Origin: Oreohelix idahoensis
Taxonomy: Eukaryota > Mollusca > Gastropoda > Stylommatophora > Oreohelicidae
Reading direction: 5' to 3'
Assembly (NCBI GenBank): GCA_024509875.1
Contig: JAMPIV010021247.1
Span: forward strand, 124,001-188,000
Length of the DNA stretch: 64,000 nucleotides
Numbering within the stretch: the first letter of the stretch is position 1; every line of letters starts with the position of its first letter. The notes under the pieces are model-generated. The model did not search any database, had not been told where the DNA came from, and saw nothing but the letters and a program-made list of their open reading frames with translations. Both the position numbers and the translations under genes were made by a program. Shown one piece after another: positions 21,513 to 32,968 of the stretch.

Positions 21513-23036
21513 ATGGCAGAAGGACAAGGATTAGATCCAAATACGCTAGCATTGTTACATGTTACGAATGCCCTAGAGAGGTGGAGTATAGAAAACAGGC
21601 AGACTGGTTTGCGACAAAACATCGAGACCTATAGAGGAGAAACAGGAGGTTGTAAAAAGTGGATTGCAAAAATAGAGAGATATGCTTACTCCATAGGGGC
21701 AAACGAAGAAGAAAAAAAAAAGGTTAGCTTTTTTAACTAGTGATGATGGGAGCCGCGCTGGTGTAATGGCTTCGGCGTTGTACTGGCGACCAGGTGTTCA
21801 TGGTTCAAACCCGGGCGTCGGCGTTTGAAGAAATGTTTACGGCCGGAAATTTGACTGAATAGCCTGAACGGCTCCTGTGATAAACCCTCTGTGGATGGGA
21901 AGGAGCGAAGCCCCTGACCGGGTTGGAAGGAAAGTCCTCAGGTTCCCCAGCCTCGCAATGACATGTCATTGGGCCGAAGGGCTGAAAGCCCAAGTGCCGC
22001 TGGTTAAAAAAAAAAAAAAAAAAAAACTAGTGATGATTTGTTGAATGACTTTTTGAGAAGAAGATTTGAAGAGGAACCCCAGGAAACATGGGAAGAGTTG
22101 AAAAGAGGATTGTTGAATAGATACGGGGAGTCGGTGGACCAACATTATCTATGGGGAATGCTTAGGCAAGTAAAACAAGAGTCAGGAGAATCAGTCCAGT
22201 TGTTCAGTGATAGATTAAAAAACCTGGCAGAAGAAGTTTTTAGAGAACAAGATATACGGAGTCCAGATATTGAGGGGCAGTTGGTTGGAATTTTTATTGA
22301 TGCATTATATAAGGATGGAATGAGATTGCTTCTCTTGAGAAAGAATCCCAGAACCTTGAATGAGGCTATACGATTGGCCTTGTCGGAAGAAAATCTGATG
22401 AAGAGGTTTCAACTAAGGTCAGGGAACAATCAGGAAGAAAAGAATTGGAAAGAAAATGAAGTTCGATGGACTGGACAGGCAGTTAGCGATAGACGAAGAG
22501 GAGGGGATTATCTTGGCCACCAGCGCAGGCAGTACGGAGATGGCAAAGACAGAGAACCCGGGAGAGGAATCATACAGATGGCAGGGGAGAAACGATGTTA
22601 TTTGTGTAATGCCAAGGGACATTTAGCAGCGGTGTGTAAGAAGCGAAGAATGGAGAGTCATACCGGACAACGAAGTGAGTTGAGGGAAGACAGAAATCAT
22701 AGGAAAATAAGTGAGAGAGCTGCTCCGGTGGGGTTCAGACAAGTATCAAGAGGTATGGAATATAGACATGGAAGAGTTGTGGATGAAGAGTACGACCACA
22801 GGTCTACATACAGAGGTAGAAATCCAGAATGGGACTTTAGTAGAGAAAATGTTCCGCCTAGAGTAGATAGATGGGGACATGAGGAGAGTGGAAGATTGGA
22901 TAGACAGAGAATTGGAGAATTTACCTCGAGAAGACATCGGCAAACTCATCGAGAAAACTATGCTCCGCAGAACCTCGTTAGACGACATAGAAGTATGGAT
23001 ATAAGAAGAATTGTGGAAATAGAACCAGGTTTATGA
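21513..23036 (+). pseudogene. gag of element F, split by a SINE
   Basis: The ATG at 21513 opens an N-terminal region ending in KKWIAKIERYAYSIGANEEEKK. An A10 run (21712-21721) shifts the frame by one base, and a SINE then interrupts the gene at 21748-22024. Gag resumes at 22038 with a retrotransposon-gag capsid domain (ETWEELKRGLLNRYG, ESVQLFSDRLKNLAEEVF). Near 22590-22640 comes a zinc knuckle, CYLCNAKGHLAAVC, exactly CX2CX4HX4C. The tail is rich in Arg. This Gag is of a different lineage from those of A-D, lacking their long N-terminal coiled coil. The SINE and the frameshift make this copy defective. Confidence 0.85.
21748..22024 (+). mobile_element. tRNA-derived SINE inserted in F gag
   Basis: The insert is flanked by AACTAGTGATGAT at 21735-21747 and 22025-22037 (13 bp). 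Its head has pol III box A (TGGTGTAATGG) and box B (GGTTCAAACCC). It ends in a poly(A) run of about 20. A second, diverged copy lies at 52342-52622 on the minus strand. Confidence 0.93.
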
Positions 23037-23413
23037 ACAGACGATTGGATAGAAATAGGAAAGTTAGAGAAAACGATTTTTGTAAACGTAGATTACCAAG
23101 GGAAGATAACGGACCTAGAATTATTTACAAGAGCAGTGTGTGCAACATTTCGGAAGCACCTAGACACTGGAAAACCTTAAGTAAGAGACGCAATAGGATA
23201 GCGGTACGAAATTTTCTTCAAGAAATAAAAGGTGGAAGTTGTTTCGAAGTAAACGATTTTAATGTTAGGACAGAAAATGGACACTGTGCCAAGATACAAC
23301 TGTGTACAAAGGAAGTAACAACGAACAGTAAGATTAAAAATGGAGCGGAGATCAATTGTATAAGAGAAAGACCAAAGTTGAACTTGAAGAGAAGAGACGG
23401 ACTTAGTGTCTGA
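23033..23413 (+). CDS. Short ORF of F, possible inactivated retropepsin
   Basis: This 126-codon ORF overlaps the gag stop by four bases (ATGA) and the next ORF by eight, so the three are tightly packed. Most of it is basic and unrecognised. Near residues 100-112 the sequence NGAEINCIRE has the form of the active-site loop of retroviral-type aspartic proteases (DTGAEIsCI). Here Asp-Thr is replaced by Lys-Asn. If this is a protease relic, it has lost its catalytic Asp. The position between gag and the next ORF fits a protease. The match is short, and a chance resemblance cannot be excluded without a profile search. Confidence 0.45.
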   Translation: MNRRLDRNRKVRENDFCKRRLPREDNGPRIIYKSSVCNISEAPRHWKTLSKRRNRIAVRNFLQEIKGGSCFEVNDFNVRTENGHCAKIQLCTKEVTTNSKIKNGAEINCIRERPKLNLKRRDGLSV

Positions 23414-25199
23414 ACTTATTAATAAACAGAATAACAAAAGATGTAAACATAACGCACAGAAGCAAGGAAGGAGAGCCACCCGTGTAACGACACCAGAGAT
23501 CGATAGTGAAGAAAGGAATCCAGAAGGTTATTCGTTGATGGAAAACCCTTTTAGTAATCTAAATACTAGAGTAGGAATGGAAACGGGTAGGAACAAGACA
23601 AAAACAAATTCTGAAACAGAAAAGAGAAAAGAAAATATAGAGCACCAGATTAGTGATAGGGAGATCGATGGGAGAAAAGATAATTGGGAAAGCGAAGATG
23701 AAATTCCGTTGATGGATTATAAGCGGAGATTTCTAACAGATAATTGGGAAAGCGAAGATGAAATTCCGTTGATGGATTATGAGCGGAGATTTCTAACAGA
23801 TAATTGGGAAAGCGAAGACGAAATTCCGTTGATGGATTATAAGCGGAGATTTCTAACAGATAATTGGGAAAGCGAAGATGAAATTCCGTTGATGGATTAT
23901 AAGCGGAGATTTCTGACAGATGGGGATGAGAAGAATGAAGACACGAAACCAGAGGGGACCACAGTTCAACTGAAACCACAGGGAATTCCTCAGGACTTGA
24001 TGAGTCAGACGGAAAGGATTTCAGAGGCACAGGAAAGGTTAGGCAGTACAGATGCACGAGAGAATAATGACAAGATTGATGTATCGTCGGATGATTCATC
24101 AGATTATGAAAGAGCTCTCACAAGATTGCGAGATGAAAACCAGTCGGAGACGAGAAAAGAAAGGGAGAAAAGGGGCAGAGATTCCAAGATGTCCACAATA
24201 GAAGAGATAACTGCATTGTGTGCAGAGATCGAGAAGGAGATTGAAGAATTAGAAGCCAGAAAGAACCAGGTGGAAGCGTCTAAAGATGTCAGGAAAACAA
24301 GTAGGAATCGGTGTAATGATGGAATTGAGAAGGAAGAAGTTGAGAGGAACTCAAGAAATAATAAGAAAAGAGAGGAGGATGAAGAGATAGCGGCACATTG
24401 TTCATATTTCGAGAAAAAGAAGAGAGAGCAAAAAGTAGAGAAGGAAGTACAGAGAGTTAACAGAAGCTTGAAAGAGAAGAAGAAAATTAGCAAGGTAGCT
24501 AAGCCAAGTATAAAGGAGATGAAGAAAGCCATAAAAGATGAATTGAAAGGAGCTAAACCCGACACAGTGGTACTAGAGTATGTACAGAGATTTCTAGAGA
24601 GAAGGTTTGATACGGACTTATCAGGAAGAACTGGAGAAATTCGCAGACTTGTGATGAGAGTAATGGAAAAACTTGATTATTGGGGAATTAAAGTAATTGA
24701 AAGAGACGTGTTCTCTGATTCGGAAACAAGCTATTTAGACGGTATATCGTCAGATAAAGAAGATAAATGGGTATTCACGGAGGATGAAAGCCTAAAAGAG
24801 AATATAAGATATGGGAATAAAGAGAGCTACTTGAGGAAAGTAAGGCCTACGGAGAGATGTGAATTGGTGGAAAAATTGAGGAAAGAAGTGGGAAAAGAGG
24901 TGAATGACACGAGTAAGGAAATGATTAAAGAGGATGAACCAAATATAGTAGAGTTAAAGAAGGTGATAGAAGCTATCTTAGGACGGCCTGATATTAACTT
25001 ATCAAGAAGCAAGGTATGGAGGTTGTTAGAGGGAAAGTATCATACACACTTTCCAGAAACAAGAGATGAAATAGATATGGTTCTAACGAAAATGTTAGAT
25101 GACGAAAACATGAAGAGACGACAGAGAAGAATGGAGCAAGTAAATCGTATTAGAAGTCAGAAAATAAATAAAGGAGGAAGCAACTATAGAAATTGCTAA
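23406..25199 (+). CDS. 597-codon ORF of F: charged protein with 4x20-residue repeats and two DEK_C-like segments
   Basis: No RT, integrase or RNase H motif is present. Four perfect or near-perfect 20-residue repeats (NWESEDEIPLMDYKRRFLTD) occupy about residues 92-171. A long acidic/basic, helix-rich region follows. Around residues 368-425 a segment (KPDTVVLEYVQRFLERRFDT, then DLSGRTGEIRRLV) resembles the DEK_C fold. That fold is a small helical module found in the chromatin protein DEK and other nuclear proteins. A second such segment lies at about 514-572 (INLSRSKVWRLLEGKYHTHF, then PETRDEIDMVL). DEK_C modules can bind DNA, so a role in targeting chromatin is possible, but this is inference. 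No ATG opens the frame at its 5' end, so expression may depend on frameshifting or reinitiation from upstream. Confidence 0.7.
   Translation: MSELINKQNNKRCKHNAQKQGRRATRVTTPEIDSEERNPEGYSLMENPFSNLNTRVGMETGRNKTKTNSETEKRKENIEHQISDREIDGRKDNWESEDEIPLMDYKRRFLTDNWESEDEIPLMDYERRFLTDNWESEDEIPLMDYKRRFLTDNWESEDEIPLMDYKRRFLTDGDEKNEDTKPEGTTVQLKPQGIPQDLMSQTERISEAQERLGSTDARENNDKIDVSSDDSSDYERALTRLRDENQSETRKEREKRGRDSKMSTIEEITALCAEIEKEIEELEARKNQVEASKDVRKTSRNRCNDGIEKEEVERNSRNNKKREEDEEIAAHCSYFEKKKREQKVEKEVQRVNRSLKEKKKISKVAKPSIKEMKKAIKDELKGAKPDTVVLEYVQRFLERRFDTDLSGRTGEIRRLVMRVMEKLDYWGIKVIERDVFSDSETSYLDGISSDKEDKWVFTEDESLKENIRYGNKESYLRKVRPTERCELVEKLRKEVGKEVNDTSKEMIKEDEPNIVELKKVIEAILGRPDINLSRSKVWRLLEGKYHTHFPETRDEIDMVLTKMLDDENMKRRQRRMEQVNRIRSQKINKGGSNYRNC
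23679..23918 (+). repeat. Four tandem 60-bp repeats in the F ORF
   Basis: The units are 23679-23738, 23739-23798, 23799-23858 and 23859-23918. They differ at only a few positions (for example AAG to GAG, giving Lys to Glu). The exact multiple of three keeps the frame open. Confidence 0.95.
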
Positions 25200-26401
25200 C
25201 CAGAGTCGTGGGAGAGATATAGGGACAAGGAGGTCAATGGGGCGGAAATAATGGAGTTATGAGTAAGAGAGGTAGAGAGGCTGTAATGATGAAAAGATTG
25301 AACACAATGAATAATTAAGGTAGGGAAAGGTCATGAAAAATGACGAAGAGATTATGTGAGACGAAGAAGTAGCCATAAGAGATGGTAAAATTAAGATTGA
25401 GGTAGAAAAGGTTAAGATGGTGAGAAATGAAGGGCCATGAGAGATGGCGATCATAAAGGAATGGTTGAGATGATCATGAGAAAGAGATAGTTCCAGAGAG
25501 GGAACGAGATTTAGAGGTAGTGTGGAGAGCAAAGATGTTGCGGCGATTGCTAAAGTCTTGTGGAGACTTGTGAGGAGATAGGCTTCTCCGAAAACCCAGA
25601 GGGTAAGGTAAAATTGTGAGAGGAGCACAGAGAACGAAATGAGATAGCAAGCAGGATTAAGAAAGAAAAGAGAAAGAGAGAGAATCTTTGAAGGCTGCTT
25701 ATAGCAGTTATAAGTACAAGATGGAAGCGATGGCTAATTCTTGTATAAGGACATAATTAGAGTCCAAACGGACGGAGTGAGCTGAGTGGGGAAAACGATA
25801 ATGCTCAAACAGCAGAGCAAGGGGTGAAAACGTACATGCAGTGGCGGAATGACAAGAGGGTGACTATCGAAGTAAGGAGGGACTGGTGAGAGTTGTTCCT
25901 TAGTGGGAATACAAGTCGTTAGGAGAAACGAGTTTAAGTTGAGGGGCTGAGTTGTGGTGGCGAGAGACGAGAGTAAGGTGAGGGCTGAACCATAATTGAG
26001 TGTTGATTGTGGTATATAATTTAAGAAGGTAAAACTTGTTGAAGTTGGAAGTTAAATTGATAATTAAGAAGTTAATCATGTTATTATTTAAGTATTAGAA
26101 TTTGTAAAGAATAAGTTCACGTTAGTTAGTATTGGGTGATTTGGGAAAGGGGAAGGTTATGGATCAGTGGGAGATAGAACCAGGGGAGAATGATGCTTTA
26201 GACATATTTTTTTTCTTTGAGGGCCCCTGGGGTGAATATGTCACAGGAGCCGTGACATACAGACAAAATGACGTAATAAAAAGGAATAATGCACCGACTA
26301 TAAGGAGAAGAAAAAAAAGGTACTCTCGATGCGGATGAAAGAAAGGAAAAGGGATTCGAGAGACCACCACGTCATACGGAACAACGATGACGAGACAGAG
26401 G
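25200..26401 (+). other. 3' untranslated region of F, purine-rich
   Basis: The plus strand is strikingly rich in A and G from about 25200 to 26130. I see no coding signal. The last bases before the 3' LTR (GACGAGACAGAGGG) form a plausible polypurine tract. Confidence 0.55.
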
Positions 26402-27054
26402 GTTACAAGATGTCCACTGAACCAGAAGGGCGCTCCATTTCACCCCAAGGAGAAAAGATCAAGAATAATGAAAGAACTGAGAAAAAGAACTAGAGGCAAA
26501 TCAACTCTGTATTAGCTCCTTATTCACGAAATTGAAATACACCATTTGTGACAAATGGGTAAGTGCGTTTAATGACCGAAGAGCGTCTTTGCCGTAGGAA
26601 GGGGAAATCCAAATGACCTGTAGGTCAACCCAAGGGTTTTAACATCGAACGTGGTTCAAGCAGATCCCGGGGAAAAGAGAACCCCATGAATATTATGACT
26701 GTCAAGGAGGGGGAAAAGAATAAATCAGAATTTCGAAGCGACCTAAATTATATAGCTGGAGCTAAATAAAAGAACTATAAACTTTTCAAGTGACTGTGTC
26801 ATATTGTATACCTCTAAGTGGGGTAGTGAATTCGATTAACTGTTATAATAGTTGAAGTTGGAAAGATTGGTTTCACCACTCACCCACCACTGTCCACCAC
26901 AACATCAGATCACAACTATCACAACAGACCGCTATACGATCACACACACCCAAACTACGGACCAAACATATCGACTATGGGATCCTGTGACAGGTAGTCC
27001 AGGATTCAGAACTTGCCGAGGTTAAGGCAGCATATAAAGTAGGATCCTGTGACA
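26402..27054 (+). repeat. 3' LTR of element F
   Basis: This 653-base copy aligns end to end with 18155-18807 without length change. It ends ATCCTGTGACA. Confidence 0.82.
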
Positions 27055-28189
27055 TCTCTTTCAGCCTATCTTTTACAACAGATCTAGAGGAGTCAGACAG
27101 TCTATTATAATATATATTAATATATATCTCCACTCACATACACACACACACATAAGTGACGACAGTTAGACGCACAGACGTGGAAAAACTATAACATCGC
27201 AATATAGATATTTTGGAACGAGCTGACCGACACGCTTGAATAAAGTTTATGTAAATTTATTAACATAAGGAAAATTTACCACAACACATAAATGTTAATC
27301 ACGAGCATAGAAAATACATATAAGGTAATGAATTACTACAAGTATAATAGACCCATAGGTGTAATCTTTTCCCTCAATGTTTAGCCCACGATCCTGTTAG
27401 AAGAAAAGTGATAGCCCCAAAGAGTCACGGATATATACACTATAGTCTCAGATTTCCCTCTAAAGTTGAGAACAGAATGTATACCCTAATCTATCCTAAG
27501 AGAGGAAAACCCGCATTTAGCAACAATTCGCATAAATGAAATTACAAAAAATTGTGGGTGCACAATCATATCATAAAAGAGTCACTCAGTCTGCTTTCAC
27601 TCTGTTCTTTCAGCAGGGCCCCTGTCTCCCTTTTCTTACCTAAAATCTTGCTGGTGTTCGCCGTCTGGCGCACGTTAGTACACACACACCGTTTAATCTG
27701 TCTGTCTTTTTGATGAAGCGGATCCCAGCTCTGCAGATTTTGGTTTCATCCTATGGGTCCGGGGAGCGTCCTCTTCATGCGATGGTTTTCTTTTTCAGAT
27801 TTAAGTTAGTGTCAATTTACTCAGATCGGGTAAGAATAAGACTTAAGCGGGCACACAGTGTCAGAATCACGAGGTTTCCCTTATTTAGGAAAATGACCGG
27901 TTGGTAACTTCTTTCAATAGATAATTATTGGTCACACCACAAATAGTCAAGAATATCGGAATGTTAATGATTTGTAATTTTTTCTCGCCACAGGGCTGCA
28001 TGTACATGAGAGTTTGTGAAGAAATAGGATCTGGATCAATAGGCCCAGTATAGGCATTTAGTCTTTAAAAAAACCGTTAGTGAGATTTGTACTCTGTCTA
28101 TTTCTGGAGGCAAACACACTGCCAGACAGATGTTAACTTGTAGACCCACGTGGTTAAAGATAAAGATGTTTCTAAAAGGAACCCGTTAC
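27055..28189. other. Unassigned sequence, no gene seen
   Basis: There are short AT and (CA)n runs near 27090-27155. I recognise nothing else on either strand. Confidence 0.4.
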
Positions 28190-30879
28190 ACGCCCATTGA
28201 GGCATATTGGGAATATGGTGTTAGGCCCATATTATCTTGACCGTCGGCACACGAGGGGTGATGTGAACGGCATCACGCCGGCCGCCTTAACCTTCCCAGA
28301 GTAGCTCTGGTACCCATTTGGGGCTGGGTCGACCCAGGAGCCGTTTGTGGCCTAAAAATTTTTCCGCCTCATCTGTGGTGAAGTGGGATGTTATAAATAT
28401 TTATAGGGGACTTAGTGTACTGACTGAGATCAGCTGTGAAGGTATCTATATCTAATAAGAGTAGTGTATTATAGATAACCTTACTTGCTGCCACATATAT
28501 ATATATCTCAGTCAGAATTATTCTGGAATAGTGTGATGACTACGTTGTATGTCTAGGGTATGTGTATGATGAAGTGTAAGTCATAACAACAACAGACAGA
28601 TAAACAATTTAATTTATTCCACCACACTTGACAACAATGTGACACTCACATACATAAAACACTCTACAAGGATATCTTAAAGGAGTCACTGATAACTTTT
28701 CAAATAACAATATGTATTCATTGCTGTCATGAATGAATATGTGTCCTGATTCAAATACAAAGGGAACCAGGAATCACAATCAATTTTAATTACAAGTTAT
28801 ATGTACAGAATTTATCAATATGAATATTGTAGTGACATATATTATTAAAAGTATCCTATGTGTGTCAGTTGTATAGTAGTAATATGAGGTAATACTGGTT
28901 TTGTTTTGTTCAAGCTCTGTTGGTATTTGTCATCATGACTTCAATAGTTTGTCTTTATTGGAACTAGTATTGGAGATGTTCTCAGTTCCTGATATTAAAA
29001 CAATTTACTTCCCCTCTTAAGTTTATGTTACAATGTTATTTTAAGATGGGGGTACATAATTTTGAGCTCAGCTGGCCACATCAGCTTATCTTGCGTGATG
29101 GCGGCAGGAAAAGACTCCTCTGCTCGATTTCTCCCCTGTGCTCTGGAGACACCTCACTGATAGCTAAATGGACCAAGGAGTATGCTGTCCGACTCTGGAT
29201 TCAGCAAAGCTCTGACCAGGTGCTGCTCAATACCATCAAGACCACGGTCCCTGAAAACAAGAAGGATGTACCTTCTACTTCATAACTAATTGATACTCTA
29301 GTTCTACACTGAGCACAATACATCACAAACATTGAGTTCAGAGCGTTAGGCCAACTGTCAGCTTCATCTGAAATACTTTATACCAGTATTAACCTCCTTA
29401 ATGGTTACTACGCCTCTGCAATTCCAGCATTATTTCTTTCTAGTCAATCATCTAGGTGTCAGTGTACTGTTTGGCCATTCCATGCCGTTTTACTTTCCTC
29501 CGACACCTTCTGTTCAGGCTGGAGCATTATAGGCTTACATCATGTTTGCTACTGAACTACACATATATACAGGCATAATTAACAATTCACATTCAATTTT
29601 CATTAAAAGATACTGAATGTTTCAAGCTTACCACAATTCATAGAATAAACACAGATACGTTGACTAGCAAGGAATTCTGGCACAACTACTGGCACAAATT
29701 CCCATCTGCTTATGTTCCAGGCTTTTATTTAGCAAAAATATGAGCTGGCTTCAACGCACTGTTGCTTTATCAAGCTTATTTGAACTAGTGGTCTCGAACT
29801 AACGCTCCTAAGTGATTATATCAGCGAGTCTGGCCAATGGAGCCACGTTTCGACAAGTGTTTGAAAAAATTTTACCTTCTACGTCTCCCCTAACAACCAA
29901 AGATAGTATTTATAGTCCGACCAATCGTGTTTAGTCTTATATTTGTTGCGCTCCAATCAATTTGGAGTTTACATGGTAGGCTATTTCCGTACGTAAGGTT
30001 TTTTCAAACACGTTATAAAAAAAAATTTTATGAGCAGAAATGATTTCATGCTGTCAGGCATCCCCACTATTTTATTTTGGTTATAACTTGTTAATTCCTA
30101 GACTATTTGCGTAACGTTTTACATATTCGTTGTCAGCAAGCCCTAAGGAACCCAAATATACAAATTTAAAAGAGCTAAGTGGCTGCGTTCAAAATATGCA
30201 ATTTCTTCTACCTTCTGTTTCGAAGATGTGCTGTCTGGGTACTGTAATGTTTTCAAACGTAAACCCATCTATTGTCATCTTTTCTAATAAGCGTTTTTCG
30301 TGATTTTAAAACCTAACTCTGGGAAGGGTAGTGAATTTATCACTGTCCGTCCGAAAAAGTTAGTGCATGTGGCCTTACACGCGTGATAGTAGTAAGTGTG
30401 TATCGCGTTACGCTTGTTGGGGTGGCATTAATAGCGAGACGCGTGTTCAATTTTGCATGCGTTCGGCTTTCTGCCTCTCCCTTCTCTCTATCCTGCTTTA
30501 TCTGTCTTTTAGTTACGCTGTGTATAAAATGGAATGAATGAAATATTAAAATTAGGTCATTGTTCAGTTTGCGTATCTCAAATGTTTTTCCAAGAAATAC
30601 AGCGCACGTTTCATTGAAGAAAGCGGGTAATAATATAGTAGGCTTTTACTATCAACGTGAAAGCGTTACAATTTGCAGACGAAGCATAAAACAAGGGGAT
30701 TTCGAGTACATTCTTTGTGACAGCACTGTTATTTTACCATTGCTCTTTTCTTTATTAGACTTTATTTGTTAGGCTTTATATTTACCTGATAATTTATATA
30801 TGTGGATTAGAATATTTCACGACATCATCTGGGGATCGAACCATAGACCACTGCGCTAGGAAGCCAGTGAAAGATGTTT
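28190..30879 (-). mobile_element. tRNA-derived SINE (minus strand), split by a solo LTR
   Basis: At 30830-30876 the minus strand carries box A (TAGCGCAGTGG) and box B (GGTTCGATCCC). They are only about five bases apart, so the anticodon region is missing. The body continues on the other side of the solo LTR at 28373-28190, with GGGTACCAGAGC and a GC-rich segment ending GGCCGGCGTGATGCC. The lower boundary is approximate and the family is not identified. Confidence 0.55.
28374..30824 (-). repeat. Solo LTR of family C (2451 bp)
   Basis: It matches both LTRs of element C over its length but is clearly more diverged. It begins TGTGGTG and ends CACGACA. It is flanked by TCATC at 28369-28373 and 30825-30829, so it is an insertion whose internal part was removed by LTR-LTR recombination. 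Confidence 0.9.
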
Positions 30880-30884
30880 CTACT

Positions 30885-32908
30885 TGTGGTAAAGTGGGAT
30901 GATATGAATATTTATAGGGGACTTAGTGTACTGACTGAGATCAGCTGTGAAGGTACCTGTATCTAATATGTGTAGTGTTTTACAGATAACCTTACTTGCT
31001 ACCACATTTATACCTCAGTCAGAGTTATTCTGGAATATTGAGATGGCTACGTTAAATGTCTAGGGTTATGAAAATGATGAAGTGTAAGTCACAACAACAA
31101 CAGACAGATAAACAAGTTAGTTTAATCCACCACTCTTTACAACACTGTGACAATCACATACATATAACACTCTATAAGACTATCTTAAAGGAGTCAAGTG
31201 TTAAAGTTACACAGTGAACCAGGAATCATAATAAAATGTAATTACAAGTTTTATGTACACAATGTATAGGTATAATCTTTGTATTGACATATATTATTAT
31301 TATTATCCTATGTGTGTGAGTTGTGATGTAGTACTATGAAGTAATACTAGTTGTTCAAGCTATGTTGTTGTTCGTCATCACGACTTCAAGTGTATGTCTG
31401 GTGGAAATAATATTGGGAAAAGTTTACAGTTCCTGTCATTGGAAACAACTAATTGTCCCTCTTTATTTAATATACTGTCAATTTTAGAGGGGGTTCAATA
31501 AGGTTTGAGCTGCTCTGGCCACAGAATCTTATCTTCTGTGAGGGTGGCAGGACCAAGTATCCTCTGCTCGCTTGCTTCACTGGGTTCTTGAGACACCTCA
31601 CTGGTCTCTATCTGGGCCAAGGAGTAAGCTACCAGCCTCTGGATTCAGCAACTGTCAGACCAGGTGCTGCTTCAATAAGTTAGGACCACGGTCCCTGAAA
31701 CAAGAAGGTTGTACCTCCTACTTCAGAACTAATTTATAATCTATTTCCACACTGAGCACAACACATAACAAACTCTGAGTTCAGAGCGGTAGGCCCACTG
31801 CTAGCTTCATCTGAAACAATTTACACAAGTATTCTTCTCCCTAAAGGTTACTATGCCTCTGCATTTCCAGCAGTCTTTCCTTCTAGTCAATAAGATAGGT
31901 GTCAGTGTGCTATTTGGCGATCCCATGCAGATATACTTTCCTCCGACAAGTTTTGTTCAGGTTGGAGCAATATCTAGGCTTTGCCTCATGTTTGCTACTG
32001 AACCACACACATATACAGACATAGATTATCAATTTACATGCAATTTTCATCAAAAAGATATCAAAGAGGTCAATCTTACCACAATTCATGGAAATAATAA
32101 ACAAATACGTTGACTGGCGATGAATTTTGGCACAAATTCCGATCTGCCTATGTCCCAGGCTTTTATTTTGAAAAATATGAGCTGGATCTCAACGCACTGT
32201 TTCTTAGTAGTTTATTTAAAAATGTGGCACTGAACTGACGCTCCTAATTAACTATATCAACTGGTCTATCCAATCGGACCATGTTTACAAAAAGCATTTG
32301 AAAAAATTTACCTTTCCTACGTTTCCCCTAGCAACCAAAATAGTATTTGCAGTCCAACTAATCGTGTTTCGCCTTACATATACTTCCAGCCAATCAAATC
32401 GGATGTAACATGTTGGCCTATTTCCCGTACAATGGTGGTTTCAAAACATGCCACTGAGCGATTCTGATTTGGTGTGGTCTGACAGCACCACCATTTTATT
32501 TTGGCTATAATTTGTTAATTCCTAGACTATTTGCGTAACTCTTAACATATTCTTTGTCAGCAAGTCCTAAGGAACCCAAATATATAAGATTTAATGGGGC
32601 TAAGTGGCTGCGTTCAAAATATGTATTTTCTTTTAGGATAGTCGTGCTGTTACCACCTCCTCACTTCCATACTAACGGGTGTCTTCTGTACTGTCAGACT
32701 AATGTCAGGATTTTAGACATAAAACAGTAGAATGTCATGTTTCCCAATAAACATTAAACAGGTTTTTTAAAACCTAACCCTCGTATTGGTAGTGTTTTTT
32801 ATCACTGTCTATTTGAAAAAAAGTTAGTGCTTCATGCCTTACGCTTTGGGGGTGGCATTAATTTTATATCGCGAGACGCGTGTTAGTGTTGCATACGTTC
32901 CTCAGTAC

Positions 32909-32968
<60 letters not shown>

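Larger units (their letters stand above)
18155..27054 (+). mobile_element. Element F: LTR retroelement with gag and a DEK_C-like ORF but no RT or integrase
   Basis: Two direct repeats of 653 bases, 18155-18807 and 26402-27054, differ at about a dozen positions by my reading and enclose 7.6 kb. Inside are a 2.7-kb leader with a minisatellite, a gag with a zinc knuckle, a short protease-like ORF and a 597-codon ORF of unknown function. I read the interior on both strands and saw no RT, RNase H or integrase motifs. Repeat ends are GTTACAAG and TGTGACA, so the TG start is not canonical. No target duplication is evident. F is best read as a non-autonomous LTR retrotransposon that moved recently. 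Confidence 0.78.

Noticed and set aside
23650..24565. Long minus-strand ORFs opposite the F ORF
   Set aside because: They are antisense shadows of a purine-rich, repeat-bearing coding strand and have no domain of their own.
31853..32113. An 86-codon ORF found again at 41864-42124, apparently conserved
   Set aside because: Both lie at the same place in the two LTRs of element C. The likeness follows from LTR identity, and the older solo LTR has a stop there.
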